Assembly (NCBI GenBank): GCA_934272785.1
Contig: CAKQSE010000003.1
Span: 28,671 to 92,670 of the forward strand
Length of the DNA: 64,000 nt
Direction of reading: 5' to 3'
DNA from: an uncultured Alphaproteobacteria bacterium
GTDB taxonomy: Bacteria; Pseudomonadota; Alphaproteobacteria; Rs-D84
A program made the position numbers and the translations under genes. The notes below the pieces were generated by a model. The model saw only the letters and a program-made list of their open reading frames with translations. It searched no databases and was not told the origin of the DNA. Below are positions 43,081 to 51,668 of the stretch, one piece after another. Every line of letters starts with the position of its first letter. Position 1 is the stretch's first letter.

Positions 43081-43188
43081 ATTTGGAATCCATACCTATG
43101 CAAAGATTGTTTTTGCTTTGATAGAATTACAGTGTTGACATGACATGAAACTGTTTTAAACAACCATAAATATAAAAAAGGAGAAAAC

Positions 43189-43797
43189 ATGAAAAAAATA
43201 GTTGTATCAACACTGGCTGTGCTGATGGCGTGCCCAGCGTTTGCAGGCACCCAGTCCCGCACCAGCGATTGGCAGTTATTCGGTTTGAATCCGTATATCG
43301 GCCTGCGTGGTGGTTTGGGTTATACAAATCAGAATTACAGCTTTAATGGCGACAAGAAATCTATGACTGACATGGTGTGGCAGGGTCGCGCAGCACTGGG
43401 TTTAGAAATCTGTGATACCGCCCGGACCGAAGTTGAATGGTCTATATTCAGCAAATTAAAGGATCATGATTCCTTCCGCACAGATACAAGAGTTGACGTA
43501 GAAACGAAACTGCAAACATTGTTGATGAACACCTATTGGGAATTCGGTGGCTATCACGTCGTTCGTCCATTTATGGGACTGGGCGTTGGTGCCGCGTTCT
43601 CGGACGTGAAACGCAAGATTCCAAATATTCACGAACACACCAAGAGCCGTGGCAGCGTTGCCGCCATGGGATCGTTGGGCGTTTCGTTCGACATGGAATA
43701 TTTTGCGGTTGATGTCGCAGCACGTTATACATATGCAGATGTCAATTCTGGATTGCATAACTTTGGTGGCGATATCGGCATCAGATTTATGTTCTAA
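43189..43797 (+). CDS. Porin-like outer-membrane protein (202 aa)
   Basis: Signal peptide (MKKIVVSTLAVLMACPAFA) and about eight amphipathic strands with Gly/aromatic pattern (NPYIGLRGGLGYTN, VRPFMGLGVGAAFSD, FAVDVAARYTYAD), ending GIRFMF with terminal Phe. It resembles the OmpA-like or surface-antigen 8-stranded barrel superfamily. AAAAAGGAG site. TTGACA at 43135-43140 may be its -35. Confidence 0.8.
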   Translation: MKKIVVSTLAVLMACPAFAGTQSRTSDWQLFGLNPYIGLRGGLGYTNQNYSFNGDKKSMTDMVWQGRAALGLEICDTARTEVEWSIFSKLKDHDSFRTDTRVDVETKLQTLLMNTYWEFGGYHVVRPFMGLGVGAAFSDVKRKIPNIHEHTKSRGSVAAMGSLGVSFDMEYFAVDVAARYTYADVNSGLHNFGGDIGIRFMF

Positions 43798-43821
43798 AAC
43801 TTGTCCTGTATATTGTAATGC

Positions 43822-43852
43822 AAAATCGTCCATTTTTATGGGCGATTTTTTT
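43822..43852 (+). terminator. Terminator after the porin-like gene
   Basis: AAATCGTCC pairs with GGGCGATTT (one wobble), followed by a seven-T run. Confidence 0.8.
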
Positions 43853-43874
43853 GCGCTATGTGCATGAAATCCGG
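43853..43874. repeat. 22-bp element shared with 46160-46181 (copy 1)
   Basis: GCGCTATGTGCATG-NNN-TCCGG. Identical to the copy at 46160 apart from the three central bases. Confidence 0.6.
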
Positions 43875-43890
43875 CGTTTTTATGTTTTGT

Positions 43891-43925
43891 ATCCTATGGG
43901 ATTGATGTGCGCAAATTGGTATAAT
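43891..43925 (+). promoter_or_regulatory. Promoter and palindrome before oleate hydratase
   Basis: Extended -10 TGG-TATAAT (43917-43925); the -35 position is covered by the palindrome ATCC-TATG-GGAT (43891-43902), a possible operator. Confidence 0.45.
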
Positions 43926-43957
43926 TTTTATAAAGTTTAACCAAGGGAGATTTTATT

Positions 43958-45583
43958 ATGGCGACGGCAGGGAAAAGTTCAATTAAACGTAATCCGACCA
44001 AGACACATGCGTATATTGTTGGTGGTGGTATTGGTGCATTGACTGCGGCGGTGTATCTGATACGTGATGCGGGCGTGCCGGGTAAAAATATTCATATATT
44101 TGAAACATTGCCGATTGCCGGCGGCAGTTTGGACGGCAGTGGTGATGCCAAACGCGGATTTATGATTCGTGGTGGTCGTATGCTGAACATACCGACGTAT
44201 GAATGCCTGCAAGATGTTATGGCGACAATTCCATCGCTGGAATTTCCAGATATGGAAATGGAAACCGAATTTTTAAATTTTAACGAAGAATTTAAAACGC
44301 ACTCGCGCGCACGCCTGGTCAATGCCGACGGGTCCAAGGTTGATGTCGATAAAATGGGATTTTCCCAGCGGGATCGTCTGGAAATGGAACGACTGATTTT
44401 AATAGAAACTGAAAATACCCTGGGGGCAAAACGCATAGACCAGGTATTTGGGAAACACTTTTTCAAAACGAATTTCTGGCTGATGTGGCAAACGACGTTC
44501 GCGTTTCAACCGTGGTCCAGTGCGGCGGAATTGCGTCGGTATATGTTGCGCTTTATGCACGAATTCCCGCGGATTCATACGCTGGCGGGTGTTGCGCGCA
44601 CGGCGTATAATCAATATGATTCAATTGTTCGCCCGATATCAGATTGGTTGCGCGCCCATGATGTAGAGGTTGTGTTAAACGCGCGCGTTACCGATATCGA
44701 TTTTGAAACAGACAGGGCGGGGCGCAATATTGCAAAAAACATTGCGTATCGTGTCGGCACGCGCGTCCGTAATGTGCGTGTTGCGCCAACGGATATTGTC
44801 CTGGTGACGAATGGTTGTATGACTGATAATTCGACCGAGGCGTCCACCGACAGCGTTGCAAAATACAACCGCGAAAATAATGCACCATCGTTTGATCTGT
44901 GGCGGCGTATGGCGCATGGCCGCCCCGAACTGGGTGACCCAGATGTATTCTGTGGGCGTGTGGACGAGAGTATGTGGATGTCGTTCACCACGACAATCAA
45001 TAATAATCCAGATGTCCTGGCATATATTCAACGTTTCACAACCAATCATCCGGGTGGTGGCGCGTTGGTGACGTTCCGCGAATCGGCGTGGCGGCTGTCC
45101 ATTGTTGTTGCGCGCCAGCCGCATTTCAAGAATCAGCCCGCCGACACAAATATATTCTGGGGCTATTCACTGAATATGTTTGCCGATGGCGATTATGTAA
45201 AAAAGCCGATGTATAAATGCACCGGGCGCGAAATCATGACGGAATTATTCGGACATCTGCATGTGCCGAAAAAACAGCAGGCGGCCATGATGCGCGGGGT
45301 TATTTGTCGCACGTGCATAATGCCGTATATCACGTCCCAGTTCCAACCACGTCGTCCGGGTGATCGACCAGATGTAAATCCCCAGGGGTATGAAAACCTG
45401 GGCTTCATCAGCCAGTTCGCCGAACAGCCCGACGATGTCGTATTCACGATGGAATATTCGGTGCGTGCGGCACAACGTGCGGTGTATTATTTGATGGGCG
45501 TTGATAAAGATTTAACACCAATCAATAAATATCAATATTCACCGCGTATATTGTTAAAGTCGTTCTTTAAATTGCACAGTTAA
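43958..45583 (+). CDS. ohyA: Oleate hydratase (10-hydroxyacid-forming FAD enzyme)
   Basis: 541 aa, family length 540-650. Adds water to the cis-9 double bond of oleate or linoleate to give 10-hydroxy fatty acids, which detoxifies host or dietary fatty acids in gut bacteria. FAD-binding VGGGIGALTAAVYLIRD (about 21-37), ETLPIAGGSLDGSGD, and the catalytic-region RGGRMLNIPTYECLQD containing the conserved Glu. The C-terminal part GYENLGFISQFAEQPDDVVFTMEYSVRAAQ is also characteristic. AAGGGAG site. Probably transcribed alone. Confidence 0.94.
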   Translation: MATAGKSSIKRNPTKTHAYIVGGGIGALTAAVYLIRDAGVPGKNIHIFETLPIAGGSLDGSGDAKRGFMIRGGRMLNIPTYECLQDVMATIPSLEFPDMEMETEFLNFNEEFKTHSRARLVNADGSKVDVDKMGFSQRDRLEMERLILIETENTLGAKRIDQVFGKHFFKTNFWLMWQTTFAFQPWSSAAELRRYMLRFMHEFPRIHTLAGVARTAYNQYDSIVRPISDWLRAHDVEVVLNARVTDIDFETDRAGRNIAKNIAYRVGTRVRNVRVAPTDIVLVTNGCMTDNSTEASTDSVAKYNRENNAPSFDLWRRMAHGRPELGDPDVFCGRVDESMWMSFTTTINNNPDVLAYIQRFTTNHPGGGALVTFRESAWRLSIVVARQPHFKNQPADTNIFWGYSLNMFADGDYVKKPMYKCTGREIMTELFGHLHVPKKQQAAMMRGVICRTCIMPYITSQFQPRRPGDRPDVNPQGYENLGFISQFAEQPDDVVFTMEYSVRAAQRAVYYLMGVDKDLTPINKYQYSPRILLKSFFKLHS

Positions 45584-45590
45584 AGGGGGC

Positions 45591-45618
45591 TTGACTGCGA
45601 AAAAATTTTCGTTATAAT
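45591..45618 (+). promoter_or_regulatory. Strong sigma70 promoter upstream of the 45.7 kb membrane gene
   Basis: TTGACT (45591-45596), 16-bp spacer, TATAAT (45613-45618). Start expected near 45625. Confidence 0.7.
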
Positions 45619-45624
45619 CCACGT

Positions 45625-45697
45625 CGTTTTTAGAAAATTGTTTTACAACGCGCAGTGCCATCAACACATAAGTCCAGTTGGTGGCACTGTTTTTTTG
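45625..45697 (+). ncRNA. Candidate small RNA or transcription attenuator
   Basis: Between the promoter at 45591 and the gene at 45722 lies a 13-bp hairpin (45653-45665 with 45677-45689, one wobble) followed by seven T, a strong intrinsic terminator. The promoter would therefore give a roughly 70-nt RNA unless termination is overcome. It is not recognised as a known riboswitch or sRNA family. Confidence 0.5.
45653..45696 (+). terminator. Terminator in the leader of the 45.7 kb membrane gene
   Basis: CAGTGCCATCAAC / GTTGGTGGCACTG stem, 11-nt loop, then TTTTTTT (45690-45696). Confidence 0.85.
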
Positions 45698-45721
45698 TGC
45701 AGAAATAAAAAGGGATAGAAA

Positions 45722-46153
45722 ATGCAAACACGTGGTGTAATCGAATCGGTTGTTTTTAGTGTGGCCAATACATTTATTATGGTCTGCGGAATGTTGGCGT
45801 TTAACCTGTGGATACATGATTGCCTGGGGGTGAAAATGTTCCTGGTGTCTTTTTTGCCGATTGCGGTGGTGGCGTTTGCAATAAACTTTTTTATTGTTGC
45901 GCCATTGATAAAGGCCGCCACTTTGCGGTTTCATATTGAAAAATATATTCCGTTTATGATGCCGTTTGCAATGGCGGGGCTGATGACATTTATTGCCCCG
46001 ATTATAGAGGTTGGTCGCACCCCGGCATTTGGTGAATATATAATCGCGTTTCCGCGTAATTATATTGCGGCATTTTTGTTACAGTCGCTTGTCGCAATGC
46101 GATTTGCAATTTATGTTTTGACGCATTTTCGTGTTCGGTTTATCTCGCACTAA
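45722..46153 (+). CDS. Four-TM protein, DUF2798-like
   Basis: 143 aa with four membrane helices (about 8-28, 38-62, 78-98, 112-133). The repeat-like phrases FNLWIHDCLG and FAINFFIVAPLIKA resemble the DUF2798 family of small inner-membrane proteins (two-helix repeats with a conserved AF..N...A.P pattern). Role unknown. Its transcription must pass the terminator at 45653-45696, so expression may be regulated by antitermination. Confidence 0.65.
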   Translation: MQTRGVIESVVFSVANTFIMVCGMLAFNLWIHDCLGVKMFLVSFLPIAVVAFAINFFIVAPLIKAATLRFHIEKYIPFMMPFAMAGLMTFIAPIIEVGRTPAFGEYIIAFPRNYIAAFLLQSLVAMRFAIYVLTHFRVRFISH

Positions 46154-46159
46154 GAAAAC

Positions 46160-46181
46160 GCGCTATGTGCATGGTTTCCGG
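46160..46181. repeat. 22-bp element shared with 43853-43874 (copy 2)
   Basis: GCGCTATGTGCATG and TCCGG at the same 17-bp offset as copy 1; both are followed by a short ATCC/GGGAT-type palindrome. Confidence 0.6.
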
Positions 46182-46223
46182 TAATTCCTAGGGATTCAAA
46201 CCTGGCGAAATGTGGATAAAAAT

Positions 46224-46238
46224 AATGTATCATACATT
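46224..46238. promoter_or_regulatory. Perfect palindrome before the SodC-like lipoprotein gene
   Basis: AATGTAT-C-ATACATT, 32 bp before the ATG; an outer CGAAATGT (46206-46213) and ACATTTCG (46234-46241) pair as well. It may be an operator for a homodimeric repressor. Confidence 0.45.
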
Positions 46239-46270
46239 TCGTAACCACAAGGAACAAAAAGGAGACCTTT

Positions 46271-46816
46271 ATGAAAAACATAGTCAAAAAACTGTTGGTT
46301 TTGTCATCTGTTTTGACGATGGCAGTATTGTTGTCGGGATGTGCGACAATGTGTGGCGGTCATAAAAAGCCGCATCACGCCCAGGCGAAAAAAGCCCAAC
46401 CGGCCGAAGCGGTCATGTATTACCAGACATACGAAGATGCCGCAATCAATCGCGTGTCTGCAAAAATGTTCACACGCAGCACCCGCGGCGGTGAATCCAA
46501 GATGGGTTATATAAAGTTCACAGAATCTGATGCCGGATTAAAGATGGATATCGATTTGCAGGATTTACGCCCAGGTGTTACATACACAATGCGTATCCAC
46601 CAGTGCAATGCCTGCGACAGCGGTATGTGCTGTGCAAACAATGCAATGCCAATCACATTGCCAACACTGCGTGTCGAAAAGGCCGGCAGATTGCAAGAAT
46701 CGTTCGTTATCCGTGGTCTGACCGCGCAACAGTTGAACAATGCAAAATTGTATCTGACGCGTGACGGTGGATACAAGGCCGCATGGGGCACAATTGGCAA
46801 ACCGGCGATGATGTAA
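46271..46816 (+). CDS. SodC-like lipoprotein without intact metal site
   Basis: 181 aa; lipoprotein signal with lipobox LLSGC (about Cys23). The mature domain (about 75-181) follows Cu,Zn-superoxide dismutase topology: GYIKFTESDAGLKMDIDLQDLRPGVTYTMRIHQCNACDSG parallels the SOD pattern G.V.FTET..GL....L.GLPPG.HGFH.H..GDC. Most metal-ligand His are absent (one RIH remains), so superoxide dismutase activity is unlikely. It has an unusual Cys cluster (CNACDSGMCC). Confidence 0.62.
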   Translation: MKNIVKKLLVLSSVLTMAVLLSGCATMCGGHKKPHHAQAKKAQPAEAVMYYQTYEDAAINRVSAKMFTRSTRGGESKMGYIKFTESDAGLKMDIDLQDLRPGVTYTMRIHQCNACDSGMCCANNAMPITLPTLRVEKAGRLQESFVIRGLTAQQLNNAKLYLTRDGGYKAAWGTIGKPAMM

Positions 46817-46845
46817 AAATCATAAAAACAACAATGCAAAACCAG

Positions 46846-46877
46846 GCATCCCGTGGGGTAACCCATGGGATGTTTTT
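46846..46877 (+). terminator. Terminator after the SodC-like gene
   Basis: CATCCC-GTGGG-GTAA-CCCA-TGGGATG stem followed by five T. Confidence 0.8.
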
Positions 46878-46914
46878 CCTTTATGAAAAATTTCATATGT
46901 GCTAGATTGCGTAT

Positions 46915-48462
46915 ATGAAACTTTGTCGCACGTTTTTTACATTTTTATTTTCTGTGTATATGTGCGCGGACGCATGTGCCCAAATGCGCGAATTTACGTC
47001 AATGGATTGGGGCGATGTGTTGAACTTGTATGATGACGCCGTAATTCGTGATGGTGGGTGGGTTGATTTTATTGATATAAATGTTCGGCGCACATTACTG
47101 ATTGAAAACGATGGAATTTTGGCAGGACGGATAAATATCTGTGATGGATGCACGTTGCGCCTGCGCAATGGTGGGGATATTTTTGGGGTGCAATTTGTGC
47201 CCGGTGCAAATTCGCGTTTAACCCAGGTGATAAATTCTGAATATGATATTACGCGCATCAATACCGATATGGACTATGTAATTTTGGTCCAGAATGCGTC
47301 CGGTCTGTCGCTAAATGGCGTTGTGGACATTGCGCGTCCAAACGTTAAAATAATTTTGGAAAATTCATCACTTGTTCTGAGTGGTGCGATTACATCCGCA
47401 TCAGAAATTGAATTGTCTGGTAATATAAATTTGACTGTAAATGGGCCACTGGGTGATGGGCCGTTGTTATCAAATATTCGTGGTGATGGCAGCTTGAATA
47501 TATTTGCGTCGTCTGATAATCCGCTGATGGCGACCCGCGCAGAAATCATCAATCGTAATTTATATGTGCGGATGCAACGCGAAACAGATTATGTGAAAAT
47601 TTTGAAAAATCCGACTGGCGAATTTTTAAACGTACTGCGTATATCGCGCCCGGATGATAAATTGTTACGTGCATTGGACCGGGCGGGCGATATGCACGAA
47701 TTGCGTGATATAATGTCGCGCAGTGTGCGGTTGCGCCCAATCAATCTGATGCGGCCGGTGCGCGCAATGGACGCGATGGATATGTTTTCTGGGACGATGA
47801 CGGGGAGGGGTGGATTTTCATTATCGCCAGATTTTATTTATAACGATGATTTTTATGCGGGCCGCGTGCGCCTGGGACTGGGTGGCCGCATAACAGATAC
47901 AATCACGGTTGGTGGCGCGGGTTTTGTTGGATACATTGATGCCACAGATGATATAAATGATTTCAGTGCCAGTGTTTTCGGCGGTAATGCATATGCGATT
48001 TATGATGATGGTGATTATATCGGGCGCGTCATGCTGGGGCGCACGGTTGCAAAATTTGATACAGACTTTGTCTGGACCGGTCATGGTATTGATTCTGCGC
48101 CACGGGGCACAGATTTGTATGGTGCGATGGATTTTGGTGTGCGTATGAATCCAACAGATGATTTTGTGTTTGCGCCGTTTGTTGGTGGCACCGCGTCGCG
48201 TGCGACGGTTTCGGATAATGCGGTAAATAAATTTGACGCCAATATTGGTGGTGATATTACAACAACGGGCGGAACAGATGATTTTGCATATGATTACGGT
48301 TTGCGTATGCGGCTGACTGCGCGTGGGGACGCGGGTGCGGCGTTACGTGTTTCGTTCTGGTCGTGGCCAGATGATGCGGGCGTTGATATGGATATTGGAA
48401 TTGTGCACAATGAATTTGGCACGACGTATCGCGCATCTGTTGGTGGACGCGCGATATTTTGA
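46915..48462 (+). CDS. Autotransporter-like outer-membrane protein
   Basis: 515 aa. Signal peptide (MKLCRTFFTFLFSVYMCADACA), a short beta-helix-like passenger (about 25-260; repeats of strands such as GRINICDGCTLRLRNGG, GVVDIARPNVKIILENSSLVL), and a C-terminal beta-barrel (about 285-515: YAGRVRLGLGGRITDTITVGGAGFVGY ...) ending in VGGRAIF with Phe. It fits a type V secretion protein with a small passenger. The ATG directly follows an extended -10 (TGC-TAGATT, 46900-46908), so the mRNA may be leaderless. Confidence 0.75.
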   Translation: MKLCRTFFTFLFSVYMCADACAQMREFTSMDWGDVLNLYDDAVIRDGGWVDFIDINVRRTLLIENDGILAGRINICDGCTLRLRNGGDIFGVQFVPGANSRLTQVINSEYDITRINTDMDYVILVQNASGLSLNGVVDIARPNVKIILENSSLVLSGAITSASEIELSGNINLTVNGPLGDGPLLSNIRGDGSLNIFASSDNPLMATRAEIINRNLYVRMQRETDYVKILKNPTGEFLNVLRISRPDDKLLRALDRAGDMHELRDIMSRSVRLRPINLMRPVRAMDAMDMFSGTMTGRGGFSLSPDFIYNDDFYAGRVRLGLGGRITDTITVGGAGFVGYIDATDDINDFSASVFGGNAYAIYDDGDYIGRVMLGRTVAKFDTDFVWTGHGIDSAPRGTDLYGAMDFGVRMNPTDDFVFAPFVGGTASRATVSDNAVNKFDANIGGDITTTGGTDDFAYDYGLRMRLTARGDAGAALRVSFWSWPDDAGVDMDIGIVHNEFGTTYRASVGGRAIF

Positions 48463-48469
48463 TGTTTTT

Positions 48470-49768
48470 TTACTTTACGATTTCACCGCGCAGGGACGCC
48501 TTGTTCGCAACGGTGATTTTTATATTCGCCATTTGTGGCGCGTTGTCATGCGCGTCAACAATGCATTGCTGCATATATGGGGTGCGATACACCAAATGAT
48601 TGCCGGTTTTATCGGGACCCTCGCACAGGCATTCAAATGTTTGTCCGACGCAACTCTCGTTAAACGCGCGCTGTATTTCGTTCAGATATCCGTCCAGTTT
48701 CGCCAGGCGTGCGGCCTTTATCTGTTCTGGAATTTGGTCGCGCATAACCGCGGCGGCGGTGTGCGGACGCGGTGAATATTTAAACGAATATGAATTGATG
48801 TATTTTATCTGTTTTGCGATTTCCATCGTTTGTGCGAAATCGTCGTCTGTTTCGCCGGGGAATCCGACGATAAAGTCACTGGATATCTGGATATCCGGAC
48901 GTGCGCGACGTAATTTGTCAACAATATCTATATATAGATCTAGTAAATATGGACGATTCATTCTTGTCAATACATTGGGCGATCCGCTTTGTATAGGCAT
49001 ATTCAAGAACGGCAGTAATTTGGGTTCCGTCGCAAACATTTCAATCAGGTCATCGGTCATTTCGGTTGGATAACTGGATGTGAAACGGATACGTTTAACA
49101 TTATCCAACTTGGCGGCGTCGCGAATTAAATCCGACAGACGCCATAATTTGCCGTTTTCATCGGTGTATTTATATCCATTGACATTTTGCCCCAAGAAAC
49201 AGATTTCAATCGCGCCTGTTTCGGCGGCGTGAATTGTATCGCGCACAACATCATCAAATGGACGTGAAATTTCGCGACCGCGTGTATATGGCACAATGCA
49301 ATATGTGCAACAGTGATTGCAACCCTCTTGGATTGGGATATATGCGACCGATGGTGATACGGTCATCTGGGGTAATTCGTCGAATTTTTCCAGGCCGCCC
49401 AAATCAATATTTAACAGTCTGGTATCCGGATCATTTAAAATCTGGGGCAATTTGTGATAACTTTGCGGGCCCAAAACAAAATTTAAATCAGGAATTCGTT
49501 TAAACGCATCGGCACCACTTTCGCGCGCAACGCAGCCCACAATGCCAAACAGGGCAGTGGGCTTTTTCTCTTTGCGGATACGCCCCAGGGCGGAATAGAC
49601 CTTGTTTGTTGCCTTTTCCCGGACCGAGCAGGTGTTTAATATAATAATGTCGGCATCGGCGACTGTGTCCGTCTGGGCCAGGCCATGATGTGTCAACATG
49701 GCCGCAATGCGCTGGCCGTCATAAACGTTCATCTGACAGCCAAATGTCTGGATAAAAAACTTTTTCAT
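48470..49768 (-). CDS. miaB: tRNA methylthiotransferase MiaB
   Basis: Radical SAM enzyme adding a 2-methylthio group to isopentenyl-A37 of tRNAs. 432 aa. N-terminal UPF0004 domain with three Cys for an auxiliary [4Fe-4S] cluster (GCQMNVYD, NTCSVREKA, GCVARE), radical SAM motif CNHCCTYC (CxxxCxxC, about 145-152), and a C-terminal TRAM domain. Needs Suf-derived clusters. Downstream of the 60-aa gene by 6 bp. Confidence 0.95.
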   Translation of the reverse strand: MKKFFIQTFGCQMNVYDGQRIAAMLTHHGLAQTDTVADADIIILNTCSVREKATNKVYSALGRIRKEKKPTALFGIVGCVARESGADAFKRIPDLNFVLGPQSYHKLPQILNDPDTRLLNIDLGGLEKFDELPQMTVSPSVAYIPIQEGCNHCCTYCIVPYTRGREISRPFDDVVRDTIHAAETGAIEICFLGQNVNGYKYTDENGKLWRLSDLIRDAAKLDNVKRIRFTSSYPTEMTDDLIEMFATEPKLLPFLNMPIQSGSPNVLTRMNRPYLLDLYIDIVDKLRRARPDIQISSDFIVGFPGETDDDFAQTMEIAKQIKYINSYSFKYSPRPHTAAAVMRDQIPEQIKAARLAKLDGYLNEIQRAFNESCVGQTFECLCEGPDKTGNHLVYRTPYMQQCIVDAHDNAPQMANIKITVANKASLRGEIVK

Positions 49769-49774
49769 ATCTTG

Positions 49775-49957
49775 TTATTTATTTCTGGTGCGTTGTTTCG
49801 CCGCCGCGCGCTGAATATTGTCGGCGCGTAATTTCTGGGTGCGTGCATAGTGTTGCATTGCGCGGTCACGTGGGGAAATTTCAATATCTGGAATTTCAAC
49901 TGTGCCATAGCGAACGCCGGTGATTGCATCATTTTCGACAATGGTTACGATTTTCAT
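49775..49957 (-). CDS. 60-aa uncharacterised protein
   Basis: Short gene between gatB and miaB on their strand, with AAAGGATGA before the ATG. The N-terminal half (MKIVTIVENDAITGVRYGTVEIPDIE) is beta-like; the C-terminal half is a basic helix (RDRAMQHYARTQKLRADNIQRAAAKQRTRNK), suggesting nucleic acid binding. No family recognised. Confidence 0.65.
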   Translation of the reverse strand: MKIVTIVENDAITGVRYGTVEIPDIEISPRDRAMQHYARTQKLRADNIQRAAAKQRTRNK

Positions 49958-49981
49958 CTTTCATCCTTTTGGTTTGGTTGA

Positions 49982-51505
49982 TTATGATAATTTGCGCAGC
50001 AATATTTCATTTACAACGGCTGGGTTTGCCTTGCCATGTGTGGCGCGCATTACGCCACCAACAAAGAATCCCAGCAATCCTGTCTTGCCGGCCTTGTATT
50101 GCGCAACCTGGGGCGCGGATGCGGCGATAACAGAATCAACGGCGGCCTCTATCGCCGACACATCGGTGATTTGTTTCATGCCAAATTTTTCGGCAATTTC
50201 ACGTGGGGTGCCGTTTTCGCCGTCCAGCATTTTGATAAAGATATCCTTGGCCTGTTTCCCATTGATTTCATTGGCGCCAATCATGTCGACCAATTCGGCC
50301 AAATCTGATGGGCGGATAATTCGCGGCATACCGCTGTCAGCTGTATCCACAGCGTTTTTTACATCCCAATTTTCAGCATGTGCAAACAGTTCAGAAATCA
50401 TCCAGTTTGCAATCGGTTTTGCGCGTGCAACGTTGCCAGCAACCGCGGTATCAAACCATTTGGAAATATCGGTCGTTTCTGTCAGACGCGCCGCATCATA
50501 TTCGGCCAGACCATATTCGTTGATGTATCGTGCGCGGGTTGCCGCCGGCAATTCTGGCATTGTTTTGCGAACGCGTTCAATTTGTTCATCGGTGATATCC
50601 AGTGGTAACAAATCTGGATCTGGGAAATAGCGGTAATCCAATGCGTCTTCCTTGCTGCGCATAACGGATGTTGTGCCGTCGCCCTGGTTATAGCGCATTG
50701 TATCCTGGGATACCGTGCCACCGTTTTCATAGATTTCGATTTGACGACGTGCCTCGTACTCAATGGCGGATTTAATGAATTTAAATGACACCATATTTTT
50801 TGTTTCGGTGCGGGTGCGGAATTGGGTGGCCCCAACCGGGCGCACAGAAACGTTCACGTCGGCACGCATAGAACCTTCTTCCATGTTGGCCTTGGATACA
50901 CCCAGGGCGCGTGCGATTTCACGAATTTCACGCAGGTAACGTTCGGCCTCGTCTGGGGATGAAATATATGAGTTATTTTCTGGATTTTTTGTATCCAAAA
51001 ATGTCACGATTTCCAGCAATGCCACGCCTGTGCGGTTATAATCCGCGAACGATTTTGTCGGGTGAACATCGTGTTTTAATTTACCGGCGTCTTGTTCCAA
51101 GTGCGCGCGTTCAATGAAAATCTTTTTCGGATTTCCATCGTCGCCCATGATTTCAACCCAACCACGACCAACGACAGGTGGTTCTTCGGCCGGTTGTGAA
51201 ATCTGGTATCCCTGGGGCAGGTCAGGGTAAAAATACTGCTTGCGGGCAAACTTGCTGTGATGGGAAATCTCGGCGTTCAGGCCCAAACCCATTTTAATCG
51301 CCTGTTCAACGCAATATTCGTTTAACACCGGCAACATGCCCGGCATCGCAACGTCAACCATTGAAACCTGGGTGTTGGGGGCAATTGTCGGATTGTAATT
51401 TGCCGATGCGCCACTGAATAACTTGGATTCAGACAGCACTTCGATATGTGTTTCCAGCCCGATAACCAGTTCCCAATCTGTTGTTTTACCCTTTATCGTA
51501 AACAT
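49982..51505 (-). CDS. gatB: Aspartyl/glutamyl-tRNA amidotransferase subunit B
   Basis: 507 aa. Kinase-like subunit of GatCAB, which converts Glu-tRNA-Gln to Gln-tRNA-Gln. IGLETHIEVLS opening, YFYPDLPQGYQISQ (Mg site region), RSKEDALDYRYFPDPDLLPL, and C-terminal helical YqeY-like domain with GFFVGGVMRAT. Start at MFTIKGK with AAGGAAAAAG; longer frames overlap the opposite-strand tRNA-Phe and are rejected. Confidence 0.95.
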   Translation of the reverse strand: MFTIKGKTTDWELVIGLETHIEVLSESKLFSGASANYNPTIAPNTQVSMVDVAMPGMLPVLNEYCVEQAIKMGLGLNAEISHHSKFARKQYFYPDLPQGYQISQPAEEPPVVGRGWVEIMGDDGNPKKIFIERAHLEQDAGKLKHDVHPTKSFADYNRTGVALLEIVTFLDTKNPENNSYISSPDEAERYLREIREIARALGVSKANMEEGSMRADVNVSVRPVGATQFRTRTETKNMVSFKFIKSAIEYEARRQIEIYENGGTVSQDTMRYNQGDGTTSVMRSKEDALDYRYFPDPDLLPLDITDEQIERVRKTMPELPAATRARYINEYGLAEYDAARLTETTDISKWFDTAVAGNVARAKPIANWMISELFAHAENWDVKNAVDTADSGMPRIIRPSDLAELVDMIGANEINGKQAKDIFIKMLDGENGTPREIAEKFGMKQITDVSAIEAAVDSVIAASAPQVAQYKAGKTGLLGFFVGGVMRATHGKANPAVVNEILLRKLS

Positions 51506-51559
51506 TTTTTCTTTTTCCTTGCTTTTTTTCTTTTCGTATCTTATTATTCGTTCCGCGTT

Positions 51560-51635
51560 GGCTAGGTAGCTCAGTTGGTAGAGCAAGGGACTGAAAATCC
51601 CTGTGTCAGCGGTTCGATTCCGTTCCTAGCCACCA
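51560..51635 (+). tRNA. tRNA-Phe (anticodon GAA)
   Basis: Acceptor GGCTAGG/CCTAGCC, D stem GCTC/GAGC, anticodon stem AGGGA/TCCCT with loop CTGAAAA giving GAA, T arm GGTTCGATTCC, encoded CCA (51633-51635). It lies on the plus strand between the minus-strand gatA and gatB. Confidence 0.97.
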
Positions 51636-51668
51636 TTTTTATTTATGCGTGCGTTTTGCGCGCTTTTT

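Noticed and set aside
46271..46816. Functional Cu,Zn superoxide dismutase
   Set aside because: Fold resemblance only; the metal-binding His set is missing.
49920..50630. 236-codon plus-strand open frame opposite gatB
   Set aside because: Antisense of a clear gatB.
51506..51586. 27-residue N-terminal extension of GatB
   Set aside because: It would overlap the opposite-strand tRNA-Phe, and the family begins at MFTIKGK with a good ribosome site.
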